From Schoenoplectus triqueter (taxonomy: Eukaryota; Streptophyta; Magnoliopsida; Poales; Cyperaceae), in contig CAXKVV010000190.1 of NCBI GenBank assembly GCA_964058805.1, forward strand, positions 1 to 27,979: a DNA stretch of 27,979 nucleotides, given 5' to 3'. Numbering within the stretch: the first letter of the stretch is position 1; each line of letters opens with the position of its first letter. Both the position numbers and the translations under genes were made by a program. Shown here piece by piece: positions 19,455-27,979 of this stretch. The notes beneath the pieces are model-generated. The model was given only the letters and a program-made list of their open reading frames with translations. It was not told where the DNA came from and did no database searches.

Positions 19455-21730
19455 TAGTGTTATAAAAACGGGATGGGTCGGATCAGGTCGGGATGGGATG
19501 GGTTATGGTTGGTCGGTAGGTTTTGATAAGACGGGTCGGGACAGGTTAACGGATTTTTACGGAACGAATTAGGACGGGTTTATTTTAGGGGGTTTGGCCG
19601 CGACTCGTCGGGTCGGCGGGGAGGGGCGGGAACGGGATGGGTCGGCGTTTTTTTCTTCTAAAATTCAATAAAATCCAAATAAATTCTCTAAAATTCTGAA
19701 GAATTCAAAAATAATTATTAAAAATATTTAAAATATATAACTATTTATATTCTTGACCAAAAACATTATTTTTATTTTTTTGTCATTTTTAAAATTGAAA
19801 AGTAATAAAAAATTCAAATAAATTCTAAAAAAAAACAAAAATTCGAAAAAAATTATTTAAAAAATAAATAAAATCTTAAATAATATAACTTAGAATAAAT
19901 TTAAATAAAATTTTAAATGATATAACTTAACTAAAAATTTAAATAAAATCTTAAAAAATTTGAATAAAATGATATAAATTAAGAAAAAAACTTAAATATT
20001 ACAAAATTTAAAATAAATGAGTTAGAAATAAAGTTACCCTCCTCCTTTATTTCGAATTTGGGATCGACTATGTAATACATAAGCGGAGTTTTAACTTTTT
20101 TTTGTTAGTGAAGTTTATTAAAAAAAATAAAAAAATAATATAAATGCTAGAAAAATATTAAAAATTAAAAAATAAATAAAAAAGATTTAGAGATACCATC
20201 TAAAAGTTGGAGTTCATATACCATAGATCATTTTTTGGTATACCATCTGAGTCTCCATCTGTTTTTGTCATAAATTCACCGGATGATTATTCTACGAGTG
20301 CATATTGATTACGTTGTTCTGCATCAAACTAATCATTCAAGAATATGAGTCGTTCGAATGTCTTTGTATCCAATATGCTGTGTTTATCTATTAGTATCAT
20401 GTTTGCTGAACTAAAATAGAATTCAGAAGGGACGGTTGATACGGGCACGGCAAATATATCGCGGGTCATCATGGCAAGAGTTGGATATACAGTTTCAATC
20501 ATCTTCCAATAGCTAAGGATTTCAATACCGTCAGGTTTCATATTTCCTAAATAATTGCTAACTAAATCATTCATGTTTGTTTGCATTTGTGATTCATCAT
20601 CTTCCTTCAAGGCAGACCGACTATTGCTCCTGTCATGATTCAAAAGATTCGAAAAAAAATGGTTGATTCGTTTGGTTCGCATGAAGTTGGATGTTATATA
20701 GGCTGAACATTTCATCCAATGCAGAGGTCACACGTTGTTCCTCCCCGTTATGTGGTAAATTTAGATTCTTCTTATATCGTTCAATCAATTTTATGGTATA
20801 TTTTTTTCTTGAATAAAAGATGGAGACAATTGGCAAGAATTGTAACGAGAGGGACTTCGTCCTAATATTTCAGGAATTTATCTCTCATGACTTCTATAAT
20901 CGATGACAGAGGAGAGTCACCGTGCACATCCTCCGTGATTCGACGAAGTTCTATATCCTCTAAATCATGGTACATCTTAAAAAAAATAAAATAAATTAAT
21001 AATGAAATAACTTGAAATTTATAATGAAATAAATATAAAGACGAAAAGAAAATAAATTTTGGATATCAAATAGAGATGTTGAAGCAATTGATGCGCGGAT
21101 GGTGTGTACGAGCATGATAGTTGAACGGTTGCATTGAAGAAAACTTCTAAAAATGTGTGAACTTGTTCGAGTTGGCCCCATTCTCTCATGGAGCATAATA
21201 ACGATAATCCCTCAGGTGAGTTATGTAGGGTCTCACTTATAGCATGTTTGTATGGAGGGACACGTTGTAATATCCTATATATTGAATTTCAACGTTGAAT
21301 TTTAACTTATTCAAATTTAATCATCCACACAAGGTATAAAAATCTTGTTTTCCTATATTGTTAGAATAAATATGATTAAGATCATCTTTAAATTTATAAA
21401 TTAAATTATTAACAGCGGTTGTCTTCAAACCCGTCTTAACAGTTAAACTTAGAATATGACATGCACATTTTTTGTGAAATATTTTACCATCCATAATTGG
21501 GTTTAGTGCACGTGTAAAATAATCAATAGATTTAATATTATTGCTTGCATTATCAAAAGAAATTAAAAATATTTTGTTCTCTAAATCTCTTTTCAAATTA
21601 TACTCATGCAATACATTTATAATTACTTGATAAATAATTTATGCAGCGTGTGGATAATCCATGGTTCGAAAACTTAATATTTTTTTTGTAAAATCCAATC
21701 ATGATCAATATAATGAGCGATAACACAACT

Positions 21731-22294
21731 ATAACTAAGATCATATGTATCGACGGTCCAGATATCAGATGTAATTGATATTTTCTTTGTTGTAACTACA
21801 AATATGGTCAATAATTCATTTTTTCATTCAATATATTATTTTTTTTAACTCGGATACAATTTTGTTATGATGAAACCTTTTGTACAATGGTTGACCACAA
21901 CCCCTAATTACCAATCGGCAAAATCAGTACGATATGTCATACTTATTGGTTGTTCTTCTTTCGCTATGTATCGAGTAAACTCACTTAACATTCTTTTTTG
22001 TCATATTTAGTAATAACTAAGATCATATGTATCGACGGTCCAGATATCATATGTAATTGATATTTTCTTTGTTGTAACTACAAATATGGTCAATAATTCA
22101 TTTTTTCATTCAATATATTATTTTTTTTAACTCGGATACAATTTTGTTATGATGAAACCTTTTGTACAATGGTTGACCACAACCCCTAATTACCAATCGG
22201 CAAAATCAGTACGATATGTCATACTTATTGGTTGTTCTTCTTTCGCTATGTATCGAGTAAACTCACTTAACATTCTTTTTTGTCATATTTGGTA
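21731..22294. repeat. 282-bp tandem duplication inside the transposase pseudogene
   Basis: 21731-22012 is repeated immediately at 22013-22294. By eye only two bases differ (cagatatcAGatg versus cagatatcATatg, and one A/G near the end), about 99% identity. The length is a multiple of three. The unit covers the stretch upstream of and including 'SITSDIWTVDTYDLS'. Because the surrounding gene is heavily mutated but the two copies are nearly identical, the duplication is younger than most of the decay. Confidence 0.95.
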
Positions 22295-22813
22295 AGTGTT
22301 CTAGTATCGTCCGAGTTCAAACAACTTTGTACCATACGGGTATCGAGTCATTCTTGGGGTTCTTCATTTTTTTCTATGTGTTTATCGATATATTTTTTAA
22401 ATTGACTTAAATTAATTTTTATTATATAATTGTACGAAGTTTTGCAATTACTTACCTTACATCGTGCATTTATTTGAACATCGTCAAGACCTAAAGTTTG
22501 TTCGTAATAGCGCCACCAAGGTGTATCATAAATTGGGGGAGCTTTTTTCCTTCTCTTGTTATTTCTGGATTCAATCGGTGATTCCGGGACGCTTGCGTTG
22601 GGTATTGGTATGGAATATTCTGCACTCGTTGGATATAATGGTGGAAGTCCAACACTAGTTATTATATCGGTGTTAAATTAGGAACTTAAGTGATATTGGG
22701 AACTTGAGAAATATGAGGTCGAACTTTGTCCGGCACTAAAGGAAGTGTTTTACGGATTGTAATTAAGATCAACCTACGATTGTGATGGATAATATTATTG
22801 TGATGAAATTTAT

Positions 22814-22874
22814 TGATAATAAGGATGCGGAGGGTTAGGATTTTGTTGATAGTATGGGTGCGGAGGGTTAGAAT
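22814..22874. repeat. Short tandem repeat in the pseudogene N-terminus
   Basis: 'ggatgcggagggttaggat' at about 22823 is followed by 'gggtgcggagggttagaat' at 22857, a spacing of about 34 bp. On the minus strand these encode the two 'NPPHPYYQ' units of the transposase N-terminus. Confidence 0.75.
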
Positions 22875-24059
22875 GTGTCATTTCTTCACCAAAATTTTTA
22901 ATGTTCAACCGATGTGTCATTTCTTCGGCATGAGAGTGATTGGGAGATGTCATTTGATATTAATGAACATTAAAAATATATAAAAAAAAACTAATTATTA
23001 TAAATTAAAAATATAACTAATGAAATAAAGAATATAATAAAAAATAAAGAATATAACAAAAACTAATTAAAAGATACTAATGATAAAAAAATAAATAATA
23101 TAAATATATATTTAAAAAAAACTAATTATTAAAGAATGTTCAAAATATAAAAAAAGAACTAATTATTATAAATTAAAAATACAACTAATTTATAGAATGT
23201 AAAAAAAATTATAAGGAACTAATTATAAAAAAATATAATAAAAACTAATTAAAAGAAACTAATGACAAAAAAGAATGCAAATGTATATTTAAAAAACTAA
23301 TTATTAAAAAATATAAACTAATTATAAAATATAATATATAAAGTATAACTAACTTTTTTTGTCGGAATCGAAAGATTGCCGAATGCCTGAAACTTTAAAA
23401 CGAATTAATGAGAGATAATATATAACGAATGTTAAATTGACAATAATAAATAAGTAACACTAATATAAATATTTTTGATTTTTTTTTGGATAAAGTAACT
23501 AGATTATTATAATAATATAATTAGAGAATTGTTAATATCTAACGATTAGCAAATTAAGAGAGAGAGTTTGGTTTGGAGAATTGAGAAGAGAGAGAGAATT
23601 ATTTTGTTTGTGTGAGAATATGAGATGAAATGTGATGATATTTATAGGGGGAAAATTGAATTGTGATTTTTAATTTTTATTTTATTTTTTTTCGAATTTC
23701 TTTGATAGTTTTTTTTTTAATTGTAGCCGGTAATGTGTCGGGTTTAACGGGTAAAGGGGTCAGGTTTCACGGGTAAAGGGGGCGGATAGGCCGGGTAAAG
23801 TGGGATGGGCCGGACGGGTCGGATTCACGGGTTTCTTGGGTTTTATTTTCAAGTTTCCCTGGTCGGTCACGGGTTTGCATAGGTTGGACGAGTCGGATCG
23901 GATCTAGCACAGATTTTTTTTAATTTTTTTTTGCTCGTGTCCATGCTAGACTCGTCGGTTCTAATAAATTACAAAACTGATGAGTTGGATCACAAATCGG
24001 ATCGCGACCACGAGTTACGCGGGTTGAATCTGACCCATCCGGATTTTTTTAACACGCTA

Positions 24060-24067
24060 TCTCGGAG
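24060..24067. repeat. Right 8-bp target-site duplication
   Basis: TCTCGGAG follows the right terminus AACACGCTA and matches 19447-19454 exactly. Confidence 0.92.
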
Positions 24068-24106
24068 TGGCATTTATTATGATATCCATCTCTGGTTCCC
24101 TAGTAT

Positions 24107-24156
24107 AAGAATGGTCTCCTTTCTCAAAAAAAAAAAAAAAAAAAAGAATGGTCTCC
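24107..24156. repeat. A20 tract flanked by 13-bp direct repeats
   Basis: AAGAATGGTCTCC occurs at 24107-24119 and again at 24144-24156. Between them is 'tttctc' followed by a 20-base A run (24126-24145, whose last two As belong to the second repeat). A direct repeat flanking a poly-A tract is the footprint expected of a very short retroinsertion. Replication slippage with A-run growth is an alternative. Confidence 0.8.
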
Positions 24157-24677
24157 GCGTGACCCAAAAAGGAAACCTTCCTTGGGAAGCATGATGATGC
24201 AATGCTCCCTGTACTATAAACTATGTCATCTCAACAACTGCTACGTTTTATTAGTTTAAGTGAAGTTCTATTGTTCTGTTTTTTTACCTTTCTCAAAATT
24301 ACCAATCCAGTTACTATTATGAGCAAAATTAAATTAAGAAACCTAACTTACTCAGTTTTGGTTTTGCAGATCTAATTTTCCAAAAAAAATATATTTTTTG
24401 AGATAAAAATGAAGTTTGTGTTCATATGGGTGGAGATAAGGGAGAGACTGGGGTGCTCCCTTCTCTCTCCCTAATCACGTGGAAGTTAAATGTTGGAGTT
24501 ATATTTTATCATATATTTTTTATTTTGTAAAATGCATTAATTCTTTCTAATTTATCAATTGTAATGCTTTAATAACATAATTTACATCTCGATTCTCCTA
24601 TACAAAAATCTTTGTTCCAACCTTGTGTGTTCAGAAATGAGTATGTAATAAATAGATTGATAAAAACTTTAACCAAC
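24157..24677. other. Intergenic DNA downstream of the BBX pseudogene
   Basis: AT-rich sequence between the 4.6-kb hAT and the BBX remnant. No coding region or repeat is recognised. It may contain what was once the 3' end of the BBX gene, but I cannot identify such sequence. Confidence 0.5.
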
Positions 24678-25231
24678 TTAATAATACTGTCTATTTGAAA
24701 TGGAAGATGGAGCAATTTTAGCAGGAGTTGAGGTGGTTGCTGAATTGTTTAACAGAATTTCCTCCGCATGCCAAGCTGGTTTTGCATTAATGAAATACTC
24801 TGTGTAATCACTGTTGGCATTGCTGTGGCTCGGTGAAACCAGAGACACCAACCTCATCTCGGCTATACACATTGTAAAGCGAACTATCTTTTAATGCCAA
24901 CATACCCGTATCGAAACAAATTAAACTCAAATTTTGGATTTCATGTTTAAATTCTAAAATTTAAGTGTAAGAACATCAAAGAGGTATATCAAAAAAATAA
25001 TTGTGTAGCCCCGAAATTCTTCTGATCATGCAAGTTACCTGGCATATATCACAGAAAGGGGCCGATTGATGTGAGGCGGCCTGACTGGAGGAAGGATAAT
25101 CGACAGTGCTTGCTTGCAACCTTGTTCGCATGGTGAATCTTGCGGTCGCAGCTATTGCACAGTGCCGCTTCATCAGCAAAACAAAACAAAGAGGCGACCT
25201 CGAGACTGCAAAAGTCACATTGCACCTTCAT
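24678..25231 (-). pseudogene. B-box zinc-finger (BBX20/21/22-like) pseudogene
   Basis: Intact homologues are nuclear transcription regulators of light signalling with two N-terminal B-boxes. The start at 25231 gives 'MKVQCDFCSLEVASLFCFAD' followed by 'EAALCNSCDRKIHHANKVAS', a well-preserved first B-box with its Cys/Asp/His ligands. A frameshift near 25085-25100 then puts the true continuation, 'QSAPFCDICQ', in another frame. 'CDICQ' is followed by GT (25038), the usual first-intron position in this family. The second B-box is absent from the remaining 140 bp. Similarity resumes with 'GIK(R)DSSLYN', again across a frameshift near 24890, and then 'NSDYTEYFINAKPAWHAEEI' (about 24810-24750), matching the family's 'SEYL...PGWHVEDFL' motif. 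The frame ends soon after at 24678, well short of the usual 250-330 residues. It is a truncated relic or gene fragment. Confidence 0.82.
25039..25231 (-). other. BBX exon 1 with intact first B-box
   Basis: The exon runs from the ATG to CAG|GTAACT at 25039/25038. The first B-box contains the spacing C-x2-C-x8-C-x2-D-x4-C-x2-C-D-x4-H. Only the linker carries a frameshift, so a 60-residue single-B-box peptide ending 'TSIGPFL' would be made if this were transcribed. Confidence 0.75.
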
Positions 25232-25926
25232 CTTTACTCAATCTTTTTCCTCAGATAAGTTATCTCATCTCGAGTTTAGTTCCATTGAGAGTAAGATTGT
25301 GTTATACAATAAGGCCTCATATGAAGTTGAAATAAAGGAGGGCATGCATTTATAGTGTTCGCAAAGAAGCTTCAGTAGTCATGTATTACAAATTACAATA
25401 GAGGATAAGGTGACATAACTGAAATTAGGAAGTGAGAAGATAGTAGAAGTGTCAATTTTAATGATATATAGACATCATTGAATTATTTTTTGATCCAATC
25501 CGATTTGACTCGAGTAGAAATTCTATAAAATGTATCTGATGTGAGACATTAGGTTCGGTTTTAGGTCTGGTTGAGAAAAGTAATTAAATAATACTTATAT
25601 AATTTGATTTAAATAAATTTAGATAGAAATTAAAGAGTTAAGTAATATATAATAATTATTATTAGGCATATATAAAAATATTTCAGTAATTAAATATTAT
25701 ATAAGATATATTTGAGAGTCCATGGATAAATATGAAACAATTTAGAGAGTTCATATATAAGATATATTAAATAATGATTAAATATGAAATAAAGGAAGAA
25801 TTAAGGAGTTCTGAGTTATACTATGGTGAGTAGCGAAATAAAATAAAATATATCGCATCATATCTTTTATTTTTTGAATTCAAAATATCGATTCAAACGT
25901 TCAAAGTATTCACCATATTAAAATAT
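25232..25926. other. Upstream flank of the BBX pseudogene, AT-rich
   Basis: The first 200 bp could include the old BBX 5' UTR and promoter. Plus-strand open frames at 25114-25355 are shadows of the B-box exon. At about 25693-25790 two imperfect direct repeats share 'atataagatatatt' and 'taaatatgaaa'. No gene is seen. Confidence 0.55.
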
Positions 25927-26081
25927 ATTTAGAGACTAAATTTTATATATTTTTTTCTATTTTTTTTCTATTTTTGAGATGTAGAAAATTATTATTATTG
26001 AAAATCATAACCTCAATGCATTTTTCTACCTCTAAATAAAATAGATTTTTTTTAATAAAATATAAAACTTAGTCTCTAAGC
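25927..26081. repeat. Imperfect inverted repeat, possible MITE
   Basis: 'TTTAGAGACTAAATTTTATA' at 25928 pairs with the opposite strand of 'tataaaacttagtctctaag' ending 26080. Pairing continues inward with T-rich and 'gaggtagaaaa'/'gagatgtagaaaa' blocks, giving an arm of about 70 nt around a short loop. No target-site duplication is recognised. Confidence 0.55.
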
Positions 26082-27087
26082 ATCTCTACTCATTATTAAA
26101 TGTGTAAGCATCATGATCATATAAGATCAGATTGACTAAAATTTAATAATTAACTTTTAAATATAACATAAATCGTTAGATATATTAGAAATTTTTTATA
26201 ATGTGATAGATTGTAACGAAAATATTTAAGTCTTTGTTTAATTTATAACACATCCACTATACGAAAAATTATACAATTAATAATATCTCTTTCCTAAGAG
26301 ACATCATTTTGCGGAAGAGTTTATCAAATTTAAAATTTAATTATATATCTTTTTAGGAAAGTTATGATTACTGCATAAAAGCAATAGATTAATTGTATTT
26401 GTTTCTTACTTTTTTGTTATCATATTTTATATTAGAATAGAATGATATTTTTAAATGTCTGATGTATAAAGATTATAATATAGAAATAACTCATAACAAA
26501 GCAAATATAATATACTAGTATTTTAATAATAAAATCACGTTGAATGGTTTAATTAGTCTTTTAAATTAAAAAATGAGAGAAATTACATAAAGTATACTTT
26601 GCCACTCACATTAGCATTTGAGTAATTAATCCAATATTAAATTACATACGACTGCATCGAGTGTCGTCACTCGTCACTGACATTATATTCGCTTCCCTGA
26701 CGTTGATTATGATTGAAATGCACTATTTTTTTTGTTTAAGAGATAGACTGAATTTATTAAGATAACGGAATCTTTTAACGTGATAAAATTAATAATAAAA
26801 AAATATTTTTTTCTCTAGTCCTGCATATTACAGTGAGTGTTGGACCCCACAATAATAATTGATACGGCACTTTTTGTGACAACAAGTTGTGTCATGAATT
26901 TCAATCAATTTTTGGGACCATGGAGCGCCATTATGGATTTATGGGCTAGAGCAACTTGATATTTGATTTGGGACCATATGCCATTGTATTTATGTCACGC
27001 GACATTTAACAACCAGATTGTTTTTGGTAAATAAAATAAAAAAAATAGAGAAATGATAAGAGGGTTTTTTTATGCGTTATTAACTTT
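26082..27087. other. AT-rich intergenic DNA, nothing recognised
   Basis: I see no gene, RNA or bounded element. A slightly less AT-rich patch at about 26640-26700 and 26820-27010 has no open frame or family resemblance that I can support. Confidence 0.55.
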
Positions 27088-27979
27088 GGTCGAGTTTGAA
27101 ACTCGGTCTCAGATTCCCAGATCGAATTTTAAATTCAGTTTCAGATATTTTTTTATACAGTTACCTATATATTTATATTAAAAATGAAGTACGACCCGAG
27201 TTTTATAATGTGAAACATAAACACGACAGTAGATTATTATAAAATAGTGTTAAAAAATTAAAATATTACAACAACAGTTAATATTAAATTATAATAATAA
27301 AATGTAAACACTACACCATGTAATATAAATCATGTTTTGTTCGAACGAGCACGACCTAGAGTTGGTAGTTTGTTGATACGACTCTCTATTTCATCCATAA
27401 CCACTGGAATGCGTATTTTTCTTCTCCTTTCTTTGTTATTTTTTGTCAGATCTGACATGATGATCAGACCGTTGTACATTAGTCAATCTCATTTATTATC
27501 ATAACTACGTCAATGACCAAATCATGTGTTAGTATACTACTGAATGCTATAATATGGACTAACATATTGAGTGTAATCCAGTTTTCTGAACGAACAAACG
27601 ACAAGCAAGTTATCGCATTGAATACCGGTCAATTACGATTTTTGGCACCAACAATTATCAATTTCGTTATAGCTAATTCAACCTCATATTTTATTTCATC
27701 CCTTTGTCCCTATTATTTGAAATAAAAATTAAAAATTATTTCTTAAACTGTAAAGTTAAATAAAAATATATATAAGTATAGAATAATACTGTTTCAATAA
27801 GTCTATTTCTGTTGTAAACATCATACTTGTTTATACCCCAATTCAGTGATATGCCATTATAAGTTATTCTCTTATCACCGCGATGTTTTATCAATTCCAT
27901 GACCTTCTGGGAGAATATCAGACATTGGGCTTCCAAGTTGCTGTAATTTTTCGACGCTTATAGAACCACTCAACACATT
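27088..27979. repeat. Dispersed repeat, copy B (continues past the window)
   Basis: Collinear with 880-1700 in the same orientation (landmarks are listed at copy A). Relative to copy A it has roughly 110 extra bases around 27722-27832. The similarity is still strong at the last base of the window, so the right boundary is outside. Two open frames of 66-70 codons overlap it on opposite strands, but copy A does not conserve them. Confidence 0.72.

Larger units (their letters stand above)
20292..22953 (-). pseudogene. RICESLEEPER-like hAT transposase pseudogene
   Basis: The reading starts at 22953 ('MTSPNHSHAEEM...') with an N-terminus holding two 'NPPHPYYQ' repeats. It passes a basic 'NNKRRKK' and a degenerate BED zinc-finger region ('ARCKVSNCKTSY...KKYIDKHI', about 22480-22370). 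The core follows: 'KISITSDIWTVDTYDLSY' (about 21785-21732), 'FLISFDNASNNIKSIDYF' and 'HKKCACHILSLTVKTGL' (21570-21430), and the 'W.QLEQVHTFLEVFFNATVQLS' helical region (about 21180). It ends with the C-terminal dimerisation domain ('SYWKMIETVYPTLAMMTRDI' then 'PVSTVPSEFYFSSANMIL', 20530-20390). It is broken by several frameshifts (one near 20640-20700), a 282-bp internal duplication, and many stops. At least five N-terminal stops replace expected Gln codons. The conserved 'SEFYFSSA' has replaced the usual 'SExxFSxxG', a further sign of decay. Confidence 0.9.
19455..24059 (-). mobile_element. 4605-bp decayed hAT (Ac/RICESLEEPER type)
   Basis: The left end reads TAGTGTTATAAAAACGGG. The right end on the opposite strand reads TAGCGTGTTAAAAAAATCCGG. 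An exact 8-bp duplication TCTCGGAG flanks the element. Both ends carry 'CGGGT'-type arrays of 200-350 bp, now partly mutated to TGGGT/CGGAT. Between them lie a minus-strand transposase pseudogene (about 20292-22953) and AT-rich non-coding flanks (19662-20290 and 22954-23720). Ends and subterminal sequence match the 642-bp element at 9406-10047, so the two belong to one family, this being the full-length form. It is not autonomous now because its gene is broken. Confidence 0.92.

Noticed and set aside
25114..25355. Plus-strand 71-73 codon frames
   Set aside because: They are antisense shadows of the B-box exon, which has clear zinc-ligand spacing on the minus strand.
1..27979. A previously undescribed defence, toxin or biosynthetic system
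   Set aside because: Every coding segment with recognisable similarity belongs to a known transposon family or to a BBX gene. The remaining open frames are short and composition-driven.

Overview
This window looks like nuclear DNA from a flowering plant. It is very AT-rich and gene-poor, and most recognisable features are transposable elements: an RTE-type LINE, two hAT transposons, several MITE-like elements and long AT/ATT microsatellites. The only host-gene homology I recognise is a broken B-box (BBX) zinc-finger gene. I cannot name the species. I found no rRNA, tRNA, CRISPR array or bacterial-style operon. I also see no intact host protein-coding gene.

Layout. 1-3170: AT-rich intergenic DNA holding one copy of a dispersed repeat (about 880-1700) that recurs at the right edge of the window (about 27088-27979). 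3174-3492: a small hAT-like MITE. 3500-6180: no recognisable gene. 6185-8340: a 5'-truncated, frameshifted RTE-clade LINE with a complete (TTG)8 tail. 9008-9253: a MITE-like inverted repeat. 9406-10047: a 642-bp non-autonomous hAT made of 'CGGGT' repeats. 11509-15262: a 3754-bp hAT element with an 8-bp target-site duplication (CATGGTTC) and an uninterrupted 794-codon transposase on the minus strand. 15759-16072: a Tourist/PIF-Harbinger-like MITE with TTA duplications. 17280-17700: a long degenerate ATT array. 18836-19253: a degenerate 'CCCGA'-rich repeat. 19455-24059: a 4605-bp decayed hAT (Ac/RICESLEEPER type) with an 8-bp duplication (TCTCGGAG), apparently the full-length relative of the 642-bp element. 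24678-25231: a minus-strand BBX pseudogene with one intact B-box and the second mostly missing. 25232-27979: AT-rich DNA with a hairpin repeat and the second copy of the dispersed repeat.

How the parts relate. Coding capacity for transposition is present in only one element, the 11.5-15.3 kb hAT. The LINE and the 4.6-kb hAT are relics. Most of their premature stops are explained by C-to-T or G-to-A transitions, as expected for old, methylated copies. I did not find convincing evidence of a previously undescribed biological system. The most useful observations are the precisely bounded, possibly active hAT with an unusual GC-rich repeat-built leader, the parent/deletion-derivative hAT pair, and the BBX gene that has lost its second B-box.
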